A stretch of 64,000 nt of DNA from Serratia fonticola (GCF_006715025.1 NZ_VFMK01000001.1:5146001-5210000), one strand, 5' to 3'. Positions 6,851 through 17,562 are shown, counted from the first letter of the stretch. The notes: generated by a model from the sequence alone, not told the origin. Made by a program: numbers and translations.

Positions 6851-8779
6851 TCAATAACGTCTTTGCCACTCGGCATCCGTCAGCACCTTCGCGGGCCGAT
6901 GCATGAAGTAACGATAAAACGCGTCATAGGCCAGCACGTTCTTCACATAAGCGCGGGTTTCAGAGAACGGAATACTTTCCACAAACGCCACGGCATCCAC
7001 CCGGCCATCGGTATTACCCAACCAGGTATTCACCCGTGATGGGCCCGCATTATAGGCCGCAGAAGCCAGGATACGGTTACGACCAAATTGCTGATACACC
7101 GACTCCAGGTAGCTGGTACCAATAGTGATATTGGTTTGCGGATCAAACAGCTGGCTGGGGTTGCTGTAGCCAGGGATCCCAAACAGCTGCACCGTATGCT
7201 GCGCGGTACGTGGCATGACCTGCATCAGGCCTGCCGCCCCCACCGGCGATTGAGCCTTTGGATTCCAGGCGCTCTCCTGGCGGGCAATCGCCATGGCGTA
7301 GCTCGGCGTAATCCCTTTATCTTCAGTGGAACGACGGAACTCCTGCGGCCAGGCCATGGGGAAGCGTTCTTCCAGATGATCCCAAAGTTTACCCACAATT
7401 GTCGCCTGTACGCTCAGATCGGCCCATTTTTGCTCAAAAGCATAGCGCGCCAACGCTTCTTGTTCCGGGCGGCTACGGCTGGCCACAAATGCGCTCCATT
7501 CGCTGCGCGCCAGATTATCCATATTCCAGTACATCAGTTCACGCACGCGGGCGATCTCTGGGCCGCTGACCAAGTCGGCGTGCGGTTTGGTCGCAACGGC
7601 TACCCTTACCGGATAAGGAACATTCAGTTTCTGCGCCGCTACCATCGGATAGAAACCGCGTTCGTTCATCAGGCTGCGCAGGATCGTTTCCCCTTCACTG
7701 CGCTTGCCTTCATCGATCATTTCACTGGCACGCCAATAACGCCATTCATCTTTATTGCGCGATTCTTCAGGCAGACGGGATAGCCAGATTTTCAACCCCT
7801 GGCGATCGCCCGCGCCCAACGCCATACGAACGCGGCGTTCCAGCAAGGCCGGAGATTGGCTACGCAGGATCACCCCATCGCGCCATTGAGTTTGCTCAAA
7901 GGTGGCATCGTTACCCATCAAACGCCAGGCCACCGCCTCTTCCAGCTCCAACTTCTCGCTTTCGCTCATTTTCTGTAAACGCGCCAGCGTTGGGATCATC
8001 GCCCGCGCATTTTCCACATCCTGTCGCGCCAGGCTGGCAAAGACGATGCTGGTGGCAGAACGGGTAAAATCTGTCGGGCCGACGCTACGGGCAAAGGATT
8101 CCAACGTGTTGGGATCCTTTTGCAACCGCACTAACGCATCGCCCATGGTCTGATAATCAGAAGGAAGCTGGCGATACAGGTAATTCACCAAACCGCTGTT
8201 GCCCTCTTTCAGCGCCAGCTTCATCCGCGCCAACGTGTTCAACGGCGTTTGTTTGCCCGCCGCCTGCCAAACGCTGAACAGTTTGTCACAGGAACCCGGC
8301 AAGGTTTTGCCGCTCATCCAGATATCATCAGCCCCCTGCCAAGCCGTCTGCTGATCGCCGGTAGCCCATTTGGCGTAGTAATAATTACACCGTGCGGCAA
8401 CAGGTTTAGGCGCCTGCGGGCTGAAGGCCAGCAGTGTGCGCCAATCTTCACGGCGCGCCAGTTCATTCACGAAGCGGGAAGAAAGCGACTTGGCCGGGGG
8501 CAGCGTGGGATTACGCTGCAGGAACTGGCTGACCTGCGTCACGCTGGCGGTACTGAGATCCTGCGTCAGTTGACGGTATTCCAGATAGGGGTATAGCGGG
8601 TAATCCTGCAACGTTGGCATCAGTTGCTGCACCACATCCATCTGGTTACTGTCCCAGGCCTGTTTGATTTGCAGATAACGCTGACGTTCGGCATCCAAAG
8701 AGTCTGCCAATGTTGCACCAGAAAATGCTGTCAGGCATAAGCCCACAGCCCAAAGGCGCCATTTGTCCACCTTGACCAT
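6851..8779 (-). CDS. slt: Soluble lytic murein transglycosylase Slt70
   Basis: The 642-residue protein (E. coli 645) has a signal peptide (about 1-25, ending ATLA), a long superhelical alpha domain and a C-terminal lysozyme-like domain. The catalytic glutamate is E502 in AIARQESAWNP, followed by SPVGAAGLMQVMP and SAAYNAGPSRV. It cleaves peptidoglycan with formation of 1,6-anhydromuramic ends in the periplasm. It lies upstream of trpR in the same direction, as in E. coli. Confidence 0.95.
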   Translation of the reverse strand: MVKVDKWRLWAVGLCLTAFSGATLADSLDAERQRYLQIKQAWDSNQMDVVQQLMPTLQDYPLYPYLEYRQLTQDLSTASVTQVSQFLQRNPTLPPAKSLSSRFVNELARREDWRTLLAFSPQAPKPVAARCNYYYAKWATGDQQTAWQGADDIWMSGKTLPGSCDKLFSVWQAAGKQTPLNTLARMKLALKEGNSGLVNYLYRQLPSDYQTMGDALVRLQKDPNTLESFARSVGPTDFTRSATSIVFASLARQDVENARAMIPTLARLQKMSESEKLELEEAVAWRLMGNDATFEQTQWRDGVILRSQSPALLERRVRMALGAGDRQGLKIWLSRLPEESRNKDEWRYWRASEMIDEGKRSEGETILRSLMNERGFYPMVAAQKLNVPYPVRVAVATKPHADLVSGPEIARVRELMYWNMDNLARSEWSAFVASRSRPEQEALARYAFEQKWADLSVQATIVGKLWDHLEERFPMAWPQEFRRSTEDKGITPSYAMAIARQESAWNPKAQSPVGAAGLMQVMPRTAQHTVQLFGIPGYSNPSQLFDPQTNITIGTSYLESVYQQFGRNRILASAAYNAGPSRVNTWLGNTDGRVDAVAFVESIPFSETRAYVKNVLAYDAFYRYFMHRPAKVLTDAEWQRRY

Positions 8780-9301
8780 ACTTGCTCTTTCCTCGCTGGG
8801 TTATGTTGCCAGAACAGGTCCACCCCGTTGCTGCGCCACGTCAGCAACAACGGGCCAGTGAATCCTGCTCTGCGAGTGTCTCACGCCCCGTCGTGGGAAG
8901 CCACGCCGGGAACAAAACCGTGCCGCTACATCGGGCTGGCATCAGGTATCTATCATAGACAGCAAAAGCGTTTATCCATTCATTACTTTAGAAGAAGTTT
9001 ATGTCCTTGCCGCTATCAAGAGAAAACGGAGGGATTTCATGGAAGCGTCATGAAGACACAAACGGATAATCTTTAAAATAACCACATATATTCAATAAGT
9101 TGTTATTTAATGAGTGAACGATACTTTCAATGAAGGTGTCAATGATCACAATTTCTTAATAACGGTATATTCTCGCGAACGAAGGTCACTTTATAACCTA
9201 CACTCATTTCTGAGGAGATGAGTACTCACGCTATATTGGCGTTATTTCCTCAGGTAAACGACTTATTTACACGGGCTAACCATCAGTTAGGAGAGTAAAA
9301 A
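8780..9301. other. Intergenic region between slt and the 9302 ORF
   Basis: This 522-bp gap holds the slt promoter (minus) and the upstream region of the 61-codon ORF (plus). A hairpin-forming GTTGCTG...CAGCAAC pair is at 8827-8849. A 7-bp inverted repeat, CTGAGGA and TCCTCAG, flanks a TATATT-containing stretch about 60-90 bp before the ORF and could be regulatory. ORFs at 8828-9076 look like chance frames. Confidence 0.35.
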
Positions 9302-9487
9302 ATGAGAGAATTAGACATATCTACAGATAAGGCTATCTCAAGCTCTACAGACCAGATCGATTGTGTTGCAGGCGGGGGACTCCTTACTGATTTGATTAAA
9401 AATGTGGCTGACGTGATACTGGATGTTAAATCCGCTTTAGATGTTGAAATCAGTGCCGTTAAAGATATCGTTGATGCTGTGCTGTAA
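9302..9487 (+). CDS. Small peptide with possible double-glycine leader
   Basis: A 61-residue ORF with a GGAGAG ribosome-binding site. It starts MRELDIS, resembling the M-R-(E/T)-(L/I) beginnings of class II microcin leaders, and has VAGGG at residues 22-26, where a double-glycine leader would be cut. The remaining part (about 36 residues) is acidic and amphipathic, LLTDLIKNVADVILDVKSAL and onward, with no Lys/Arg-rich patch. I see no immunity or export gene beside it. It could equally be a small regulator or structural peptide. Confidence 0.5.
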   Translation: MRELDISTDKAISSSTDQIDCVAGGGLLTDLIKNVADVILDVKSALDVEISAVKDIVDAVL

Positions 9488-9897
9488 TAAATGCCGTTAC
9501 CCGCATGCTGACGCATCTCTAGGATAAGGCGGCTATTTTTCTTGCTCGCATCATGCAGGTAGGTGAAACCTGCCTGCGAATAAAAACCACATCACCAGTA
9601 AGTGTAATACCCTGCAGATTGAGCCTGAACGGCCCGTCACAATAATTGAAACGCCTGGCAAAGCCAGCCAGTGGTATTTATACTGTAAAAAATGCATAGG
9701 AAAATTCTTATAAAACCGTGCATAAAGCGCACAGCCGATACCTCTTATAATACAATCCGCACCAAAGATGGTCAGGTGATGCTCTTTAGGTAGTGTGATT
9801 GATTGTACTCAGCAAAATTTTTTATTCTTTCGGCCAGGCACCATTGTTCAGTATTACGCTACCGCTCCTCTAAGGTCGCGTTAGGCGAGAATGGCAG
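9488..9897. other. Intergenic region upstream of yfiR
   Basis: No gene is evident. A 23-nt hairpin at 9555-9577 (arms GCAGGTAGGT and ACCTGCCTGC) may end the transcript of the small peptide gene, though it lacks a T-run. A TTATAAT at about 9748-9754 could be the -10 element for the yfiR operon. Confidence 0.35.
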
Positions 9898-10512
9898 ATG
9901 AAGATGTCGACAAATGCCACAGCGTTGGCAGCCTGGGCGCAGGATTTACGTTGGAACCGGATCCAAACACGCCTGAAGCGTGGCCGTGTTTTGCTGATCT
10001 TCCTGCTGGCAATGTTGGCTTTTCCCGGGCTCGCCAGGCCAGGAACCACCGATCCCTATCAAAAGCGCCTCCATGCCGTTACCACCATGGTGGTGGGCAT
10101 TATCAGCTATGCGCGCTGGCCCACCGAACCTAATCCGATCCGTTTGTGCGTGACCGCGCCGGTCCACTATGCCGAAGGTTTATTCGATCCGGTATTGCTG
10201 ACGGCACCGCGGCCGATCAAAACCCTACGGATCGATTTAGACAGCCCGCTGCTGGGGACAAGCTGCGATGTGGTGTATTTGGGCGAGGTCAATGCGGTTC
10301 AGAAACAAGATTTTATCCACAAGATCACGGGTCACTCGATCCTCAGCATCAGCGAAAAGGATAGGGAATGTGCTGCTGGCAGCGCCTTTTGCTTGCAAAT
10401 CGGCAACGATCAGGCAGGTTTCAAAGTGAATCTGGATGCACTGGCCCGCAGTGGCGTACGTGTTCACCCCAACGTGCTGCAACTGGCACGCAAGCAGGTG
10501 CCGCCGCTATGA
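9898..10512 (+). CDS. yfiR: YfiR-family periplasmic repressor of a diguanylate cyclase
   Basis: The 204-residue protein has a hydrophobic N-terminal segment (about 31-47) that acts as a signal sequence, then a YfiR domain (DUF4154) starting DPYQKRLHAVTTMVVGIISYARWP. Four cysteines (C84, C123, C158, C165) match the spacing of the disulfides that make YfiR redox-sensitive in Pseudomonas. YfiR binds the periplasmic part of YfiN/DgcN and keeps it inactive. Its stop overlaps the next gene as ATGA. The exact start is uncertain; M3 at 9904 is an alternative. Confidence 0.85.
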   Translation: MKMSTNATALAAWAQDLRWNRIQTRLKRGRVLLIFLLAMLAFPGLARPGTTDPYQKRLHAVTTMVVGIISYARWPTEPNPIRLCVTAPVHYAEGLFDPVLLTAPRPIKTLRIDLDSPLLGTSCDVVYLGEVNAVQKQDFIHKITGHSILSISEKDRECAAGSAFCLQIGNDQAGFKVNLDALARSGVRVHPNVLQLARKQVPPL

Positions 10513-11756
10513 AGCCGTTACGTAAAAAGCGTTCTACGCCATACCGCCCTACGTTGGGTCACGTGTTACAGCGGATGAACCTCGGGTTGGCGCTGATCGC
10601 CGTCGGCACCGCCGGGATTTTCCTGACGCTGGTAGCCCTGTTTGCCCTGCGTGCCTACGCCAACCATAACCTGCATCTGATTGCCCGCTCAATCTGTTAC
10701 ACCGTTGAGGCGGCCGTGGTATTTGAGGATCGCCCCGCAACTCGCGAAGCGCTGATGTTGATCGCCTCCAATGAAGAAGTTTCTGAGGTGAAGGTCCTCG
10801 ACAACCAAGGCATAACCTTGGCTGACTGGAGCCATCCTACGGACAGCCCATTACATGGGCTGGAGCGTTTGGTCGCCCATTGGGCCTTGCCGCAACCGGT
10901 AATTTTACCGATCACTCACGAAGGCAAACAGGTCGGCCTGGTGTGGTTGACGGGCAACGGTAACAGCCTGCTGAAATTCCTGCTGCAAGGTATGATGGGT
11001 ATGCTCGCCTGCCTGATGCTCAGCGCCCTGTGCGCCATGGTGCTCTCCCGCCGGATGCTCAGAGGGATCGTTACCTCATTGGACGACATCGCTAACGTTG
11101 CTCATGCGGTAAGGCGCAACCGGACTTTCGGCCTGCGGGTACCTTCCGCACCGATTGCCGAACTGCACGAACTGAGCTGCGATTTCAACGGCCTGTTGGA
11201 TGAACTCCAGTCCTGGCAAGCCCATCTGCAACAGGAAAATGATTCACTGGCTCACCGCGCGACGCATGACAGCCTCACCGGGCTGCCAAACCGCGCTTTC
11301 TTTGAGGGGCGCTTGAGCCGTGTCTTGGGCGATATTGACACGAATGAAAAACTGGCCGTGCTGTTTATTGATGGCGATCGCTTCAAAGAAGTGAATGACA
11401 GTTACGGACACGCTGCTGGTGACGCCGTTTTGATAACCATTGCAGGCCGCCTGCGTGCGCAGGTGCGTGAAAACGATCTGGTGGCCCGCATGGGCGGTGA
11501 TGAGTTCGCCATCCTGCTAACCCCACTGAGCAATACCGATGATGTGTTACATATTGCCGACAACATCATTGAATGTATGCAGCAACCCATTGTGTTGCCT
11601 AACGAACAAACCATTGTTGCCGCTCTCAGTATCGGCATCGCACTTTATCCTGACCATGCAGCAACGCCTCAAGACCTGCTCCACGAAGCCGATGATGCGA
11701 TGTATCAGGCCAAACACCTTTCCAACGGGGGATGGCGGTTGGCAATGCGTAAATAG
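10509..11756 (+). CDS. dgcN: Membrane diguanylate cyclase DgcN (YfiN)
   Basis: The 415-residue protein starts at the ATG overlapping the yfiR stop. Two membrane helices (about 27-48 and 154-180) flank a periplasmic CHASE8-type sensor domain; a HAMP segment and a GGDEF domain follow. The catalytic motif GGDEF is at 329-333 and the product-inhibition site R320-x-x-D323 sits five residues before it, so both are intact. It makes c-di-GMP from GTP when YfiR releases it, favouring biofilm and reducing motility. Confidence 0.92.
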   Translation: MKPLRKKRSTPYRPTLGHVLQRMNLGLALIAVGTAGIFLTLVALFALRAYANHNLHLIARSICYTVEAAVVFEDRPATREALMLIASNEEVSEVKVLDNQGITLADWSHPTDSPLHGLERLVAHWALPQPVILPITHEGKQVGLVWLTGNGNSLLKFLLQGMMGMLACLMLSALCAMVLSRRMLRGIVTSLDDIANVAHAVRRNRTFGLRVPSAPIAELHELSCDFNGLLDELQSWQAHLQQENDSLAHRATHDSLTGLPNRAFFEGRLSRVLGDIDTNEKLAVLFIDGDRFKEVNDSYGHAAGDAVLITIAGRLRAQVRENDLVARMGGDEFAILLTPLSNTDDVLHIADNIIECMQQPIVLPNEQTIVAALSIGIALYPDHAATPQDLLHEADDAMYQAKHLSNGGWRLAMRK

Positions 11757-11793
11757 CCGTCACCACCGGGACAAAAACAACAGGGAATACCTC

Positions 11794-12288
11794 ATGTTAC
11801 AGCAAAAATCCAAGCCCCTTTCACTGCTGACGATACTTTTTATCGCCTTGCTGACGTTGACAGGTTGCCAGAATAAACCGCAAGGGCTGACGGCAGAACA
11901 GGTCGCCTTACTGCAGGCACAAGGATTTAAACTGACTGATAACGGCTGGGAGTTTGGTTTTTCCGATAAAGTCCTGTTCGGCAATAATGAGGGCAAGCTG
12001 AACGCCCAAAGCACCGAAATCGTCGAGAGAATGGGCCGGGCGCTGCTGAGCGTGGGGATTGTGAAATTCCGCCTGGATGGCCACACCGATAACTATGGCG
12101 AAGACAGCTACAACGACCAACTCTCACTGCGCCGTGCCAATGCCGTGGCCGATCTGCTCGCTGGCGTCGGAATTCCGCGTGCCAATATTGAAACACGCGG
12201 CATGGGCAAACGCGATCCGGTTGCCGACAACAGTACCTCCAGCGGTCGTGCCGAAAACCGCCGCGTCGCTATCGTGGTTACGCCCTGA
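11794..12288 (+). CDS. yfiB: YfiB-like OmpA-family lipoprotein
   Basis: The 164-residue protein has a lipoprotein signal with lipobox LTGC (C25) and a C-terminal OmpA-like peptidoglycan-binding domain (DGHTDNYGEDSYNDQLSLRRA, then RAENRRV). In the YfiBNR system the outer-membrane lipoprotein sequesters YfiR and so activates DgcN. It follows dgcN by 37 bp and completes the operon. The start at 11794 directly precedes the signal peptide. Confidence 0.9.
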   Translation: MLQQKSKPLSLLTILFIALLTLTGCQNKPQGLTAEQVALLQAQGFKLTDNGWEFGFSDKVLFGNNEGKLNAQSTEIVERMGRALLSVGIVKFRLDGHTDNYGEDSYNDQLSLRRANAVADLLAGVGIPRANIETRGMGKRDPVADNSTSSGRAENRRVAIVVTP

Positions 12289-12514
12289 AAGACACCGCCT
12301 TCCCCCCTTCGCTAAACGAGAGGGGAAGCCGCACCGGCGGCAATCGAGCAAGATTCCGACTTTATTATGCTTAAATAAAAGGTGTTCACCTAAAGTGAGC
12401 CTTTAACAGTTATACTTGCCGATCGTGATGGGTGATCTGGGATCAGGTGCCGAAACAGGCTACACTCGTGCCGCCAGACACCCTATAAAATCTGATAGAG
12501 AGGCTCGGAGCAAC

Positions 12515-14182
<1,668 letters not shown>

Positions 14183-14204
14183 GCTCTGGTTAACCTGCGT
14201 TATC

Positions 14205-14229
14205 AGCCCGCATTCTTTGCGGGCTTTTT
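14205..14229 (+). terminator. ettA terminator
   Basis: A hairpin with arms AGCCCGCA and TGCGGGCT is followed by a T-run. It lies 22 bp after the ettA stop and touches the 3' end of the convergent LysR gene. Confidence 0.85.
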
Positions 14230-14230
14230 C

Positions 14231-15139
14231 TTACCCCCAATCCAATGCCTGCGCATAATCCACAAACACCGGATGCTGGATCACCACCTCGATAAAACAG
14301 GCCAACGCCGGTGAGTTGAGCTTACGGCTGGGATAAACCAGATAGAGTTCGTTCCCCTCTGCCTGCCACTCTGGCAGCACTTCCACTAACTGTTTCCGCG
14401 CCACCACTTCACGGCTGAGAAACGCTGGCAGCAGCGTAATCCCCGCGCCCAAAATAGCGCATTCGCGCGCATACAGCAGATTATCGGTGGTATGGCGCTG
14501 CGGCAATTGCCAACGGTAATACTCTTCACCGCGGCGCAACACCCAATCAGGCCAGGCGCGATGAGTAATACATAAATGCTGCTGCAACTGCTGCGGATGA
14601 AGCAAGGGCGGATGCTGTGCCAGATAGGTCGGTGCAGCCAACAAATAGCGGGGAGCATGCCCCAAACGGCGGCCAATCAGAGAGGAATCCTGCGGTCTGC
14701 CGGTACGCAATGCCGCGTCAAACCCCTCTTGTACCATATCTACCAGGGTATCCGACACTGACACTTCCAGCGACACATCCGGATACTGGCGCTGGAAATC
14801 CGCCGCCAATCGGGGAAGTAACGTAGCCCCTAACCCGGCAGGCGTTGAGATACGTAAGCGGCCGCTGGGATTATCACGTAACCGTTGCAAGGCCAGGTCG
14901 GCACGCTCGGCGGCAGAGAGCATTTCCTGGCAGTGCTCCAGGTAGCGCTCACCGGCAAAGGTTAAATTCAGTTGCCGGGTAGTACGGTTAAGCAGCCGCA
15001 ACCCCAGCTTCTGCTCTAACTGGCTGATGCGCTGGCTGACGCTGGATTTGGGTAATCCGGCCCGATTGGCCGCCGCAGTAAAGCTGCCACACTCGGCCAC
15101 CAGCGCAAATAACGCCATATCCTGCAACTGTTTGAACAT
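14231..15139 (-). CDS. LysR-family transcriptional regulator
   Basis: The 302-residue protein has an N-terminal winged helix-turn-helix (FVALVAECGSFT-type segment with AAANRAGLPKSSVSQRISQL and LGLRLLNRTTR) and a substrate-binding-like effector domain of the CrgA/DmlR subgroup (GRLRISTPAGLGATLLPRL). It is divergent from the oxidoreductase gene that the prophage splits, so it probably controlled that gene; the effector cannot be told. Confidence 0.85.
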   Translation of the reverse strand: MFKQLQDMALFALVAECGSFTAAANRAGLPKSSVSQRISQLEQKLGLRLLNRTTRQLNLTFAGERYLEHCQEMLSAAERADLALQRLRDNPSGRLRISTPAGLGATLLPRLAADFQRQYPDVSLEVSVSDTLVDMVQEGFDAALRTGRPQDSSLIGRRLGHAPRYLLAAPTYLAQHPPLLHPQQLQQHLCITHRAWPDWVLRRGEEYYRWQLPQRHTTDNLLYARECAILGAGITLLPAFLSREVVARKQLVEVLPEWQAEGNELYLVYPSRKLNSPALACFIEVVIQHPVFVDYAQALDWG

Positions 15140-15143
15140 AATT

Positions 15144-15160
15144 GTTCACCTTAGACGAAC
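15144..15160. promoter_or_regulatory. Possible LysR-type operator
   Basis: An interrupted dyad GTTC...GAAC lies directly before the lysR-type start in the 100-bp divergent gap. LysR regulators bind T-N11-A dyads in such positions. The match is short. Confidence 0.3.
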
Positions 15161-15239
15161 ACTTAGTTAGCTATTGTCCATCTTATCACTCCCATCGCTG
15201 GGGTCTACACTGTGGGTATTCATTCGAAGGAGCAACGTT

Positions 15240-15887
15240 ATGTCAATCAAGGCCATTGCAGTCGACCCGAAAAATCCAGCCCACTTTATCGAAATTTCCC
15301 CAGAGAAACCGACACCAGGTCAATACGACTTACTGGTAGAGGTGAAAGCCGTTTCCGTTAATCCGGTAGATACCAAGGTTCATGCCGGCCTGCAAAAGAA
15401 TGGCCTGCAGCAGCCACGTATTCTCGGCTGGGATGCCAGTGGCGTGGTCGTCGAGGTGGGTAGCAGCGTCAGCGGTTTCAAACCGGGTGATGAAGTCTGG
15501 TATGCCGGAGATATTACCCGCCCTGGCAGCAACAGCACCCATCAGTTGATTGACTCTCGCATTACTGCGCACAAACCCCGGACGCTGAACTGGGCCGAGT
15601 CTGCCGCTATGCCGCTCACCGCCCTCACCGCTTGGGAAGCGCTGTTTGAACACCTGAATATTCAACAGGCAGACGCCAGCAAAACGTTGCTGATCATTGG
15701 CGGAGCCGGTGGTGTCGGTTCATTGGCTATCCCGCTGGCGGCGCTGCGCAGTAAAGTGAAGGTCATTGCCACCGCCTCACGCCCTGAATCGGCGGCCTGG
15801 TGCCGCGAGCGGGGTGCGGATTTGGTGGTGGACTACCACGATCTGATGATCGAGAGTGAGATAAATGGAGTAGGAGAAGCGAGATAA
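15240..15887 (+). pseudogene. MDR-family oxidoreductase, 5' part, disrupted by prophage
   Basis: The start at 15240 has an AAGGAG ribosome-binding site seven bases upstream. The frame encodes the catalytic N-terminal domain and the start of the Rossmann fold (GGAGGVGSLAIPLA) of a zinc-type alcohol dehydrogenase-like/quinone reductase protein. Host sequence ends at 15846 (VVDYHDL); the last 13 codons come from prophage DNA. Joining 15240-15846 to 53474-53868 gives one open frame of 333 residues. The truncated protein lacks the rest of the nucleotide-binding domain and is probably inactive. Confidence 0.92.
15841..15846 (+). repeat. Target-site duplication, left copy
   Basis: ATCTGA directly precedes the prophage and is repeated at 53468-53473 after its right end. 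Deleting one copy and the prophage restores the interrupted reading frame. Confidence 0.85.
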
Positions 15888-15889
15888 AT
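15856..15889 (+). promoter_or_regulatory. Left-end transposase binding sites
   Basis: GTGAGATAAAT at 15856-15866 and GCGAGATAAAT at 15879-15889 are 23 bp apart, the first beginning 9 bp from the prophage terminus. The right end has the same motif inverted with the same spacing and offset, as expected for transposase recognition sites. Confidence 0.7.
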
Positions 15890-15963
15890 CGAAAAATACG
15901 GGCAAATACTGAGAAATATCGAAATGAAGAATGTAACTGTGTTTCACATACTGAAAGAGAACC

Positions 15964-15991
15964 GAGGGCGAAAAAAATTCATTCCGCCCTC
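15964..15991 (-). terminator. Possible early-operon terminator
   Basis: Arms GAGGGCG and CGCCCTC are separated by a 14-base T-rich loop (minus strand), directly after the mor-like stop codon. There is no long U-tract after the hairpin, so efficiency is uncertain. Confidence 0.45.
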
Positions 15992-15995
15992 AATT

Positions 15996-16361
15996 TTACT
16001 CATCATCAGGGAACAGCTCGAGGCCAGGCTGTGAACGTTTCAGTATCCGTTTTTCTACACGCTTAATCACCTTACGCAATCCACCCTCTGTCATGCCGTA
16101 TGTGATGACCAGTTGTTGCCAGGGCATTCTCTTGCGCCAGTCCTCGTAAATCTTGAGGTCTCGCGCCGACAATTTAAAGAAATAGTCTTGCGGGAAAGTA
16201 ATCAGTTGTCCGGCAAAATGTTCACAGATGAAATTAGCTACATTGATACCTAACTGATCAGCAGAATCTGTAGACAAGCCGTGTTCCTGAGCGACCAGTG
16301 TTACATACTCTGCCAGTTCTGTAAGTAACCAATGCCGTTTTTCTTCCATCTCGCTTTTCAT
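15996..16361 (-). CDS. Mor-family transcription activator
   Basis: The 121-residue protein ends with the Mor/C family pattern: DLKIYEDWRKRMPWQQLVITYGMTEGGLRKVIKRVEKR, where the last part is the helix-turn-helix. In Mu, Mor is the last early protein and switches on middle and late transcription by binding upstream of the promoter and contacting sigma and alpha. Its position at the distal end of the early operon here fits that timing. Confidence 0.85.
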   Translation of the reverse strand: MKSEMEEKRHWLLTELAEYVTLVAQEHGLSTDSADQLGINVANFICEHFAGQLITFPQDYFFKLSARDLKIYEDWRKRMPWQQLVITYGMTEGGLRKVIKRVEKRILKRSQPGLELFPDDE

Positions 16362-16373
16362 GCTGACCTCGCC

Positions 16374-16781
16374 TTACTTACGGCCTAGCCATTGCTTAAG
16401 CTTCTCAATAGCCTGATGGGCCTGCTCTGGCTTTTGCTTCAACCAGATCAACTGAGCCACGCCAGTCTCACCTAGTAGCCAGGCATCTAGGGCTTTCTGC
16501 GACTTATCCCTCACCAATCCAGCCTTGGCCAGATCCTGCCACAGCACCCAAATTTTACGGCCCATCGCAAAGTCAGCCATAGGCACTTCACGAGATTTAC
16601 CCGCGATGTTGAAACCACGACCACGCAAATGGGCCAGAACGTTAGCCAATTCTCTGTCATTCATCTTGCTACAGGAGTCTTTGTTGGTCAGATTACGCAG
16701 CATAAGCCGGTAAGCGTCATCCGTGATATCCAACTTGTTGCGAGCGATATGAATTAACTGGATGGCTTTTGCTCGGTTCAT
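16374..16781 (-). CDS. GemA-like regulatory protein (Mu gp16 family)
   Basis: The start at 16781 (MNRAKAIQLIHIARNKL) follows a GAGGGGG ribosome-binding site and overlaps the stop of the preceding gene as ATGA; 135 residues. The sequence matches the GemA/gp16 family (DUF1018): ITDDAYRLMLRNLT, then KIWVLWQDLAKAGLV. In Mu, GemA affects host gene expression and DNA topology. An in-frame upstream start is possible but unsupported. Confidence 0.85.
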   Translation of the reverse strand: MNRAKAIQLIHIARNKLDITDDAYRLMLRNLTNKDSCSKMNDRELANVLAHLRGRGFNIAGKSREVPMADFAMGRKIWVLWQDLAKAGLVRDKSQKALDAWLLGETGVAQLIWLKQKPEQAHQAIEKLKQWLGRK

Positions 16782-17227
16782 GAGGCCCCCTCTGGATATT
16801 TCCAGCCACGGTTGCAATATTTGGCTCTAGCCTCACACCACAGTTCATTCACCTCGTGTCGTGCTGCAGCAGCAGCTTTGAGCCAAAGGGGCGCAGCAGT
16901 ATCAAAGCAGTTGCGCCGTTCAAAGCTGCGGGCCTGGGCCGCGAATAGGTAATAGTCACCCGATGGAGTACGCCGCTGGATTGGTTCATCAACCTTACTT
17001 GCACGGATAATTTTGGGCGCAATGCGCTTTATTGAGCCTGGCTGGCCATAGCAACGTTCTTTACCTTTCCAGCCGCGCAGTAGCTTTCCTTTATTAAGGT
17101 CATTAATAAGTAATGCGCTAACGAGGTTTGCTTTGATCCCCGTGTAAGCGGCAAGTTCTTCGCTAGTGCTTGGCCCCAGAATAGTTAATGCCTTGCGCAG
17201 TGATTCTGTTTTATTTGTAGTTTCCAT
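16778..17227 (-). CDS. PerC-like/wHTH early protein
   Basis: The 149-residue protein has an N-terminal winged-helix-like segment (SLRKALTILGPSTSEELAAYTGI) and a C-terminal half resembling the PerC family: ARSFERRNCFDTAAPLWLKA, then NELWCEARAKYC. PerC proteins are transcription regulators found in prophages and on virulence plasmids. It shares one base with the preceding gene (TAATG) and overlaps gemA by ATGA, so the genes are translationally coupled. Confidence 0.6.
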   Translation of the reverse strand: METTNKTESLRKALTILGPSTSEELAAYTGIKANLVSALLINDLNKGKLLRGWKGKERCYGQPGSIKRIAPKIIRASKVDEPIQRRTPSGDYYLFAAQARSFERRNCFDTAAPLWLKAAAAARHEVNELWCEARAKYCNRGWKYPEGAS

Positions 17228-17562
17228 TATTTGCCCCCCTTACATACCTGATAACCGTCTTTATCCATACGTGGTGTGATGCCGGAACCACTAACGGCGA
17301 GATATTGGCACCCAGTCCCCGCATCGATATAAAGGGCCATGCCAGAACGGCTGGTGCCATCCGTCTCATCCGTAAGAAAACCGGCTTTAAATGACAGCCA
17401 GGAAAACAGCGGTAGGACGATTACCGCCGTTAGCGCAACCAATATAACTTTCTTCGCTGCACTACGGCCTGCTGCAACCACTCCGGCGTAAATCGCCTGC
17501 GCCAAATCTGTTCGTACTTCAGGAGAAAGATCCACAATCTTTCGCGTAGCAAAATCACTCAT
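17227..17562 (-). CDS. DUF6440-like single-pass membrane protein
   Basis: The start at 17562 (MSDFATRKIVDLSPEV) has an AAGGAG site six bases upstream; 111 residues. A membrane helix spans about residues 38-58 (VILVALTAVIVLPLFSWLSF). The C-terminal part, MALYIDAGTGCQYLA followed by ITPRMDKDGYQVC, resembles the DUF6440 domain, which has no known function. Confidence 0.6.
   Translation of the reverse strand: MSDFATRKIVDLSPEVRTDLAQAIYAGVVAAGRSAAKKVILVALTAVIVLPLFSWLSFKAGFLTDETDGTSRSGMALYIDAGTGCQYLAVSGSGITPRMDKDGYQVCKGGK

Noticed and set aside
7088..7783. 231-codon ORF antisense to slt
   Set aside because: It is a shadow of the slt coding sequence with no ribosome-binding site or known domain.
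15841..15846. A 5-bp instead of 6-bp target duplication
   Set aside because: With termini TGAT/ATCA all six bases ATCTGA match on both sides and the gene frame is restored; a 5-bp reading would leave asymmetric termini. The 5-bp option cannot be fully excluded because the ends were inferred.
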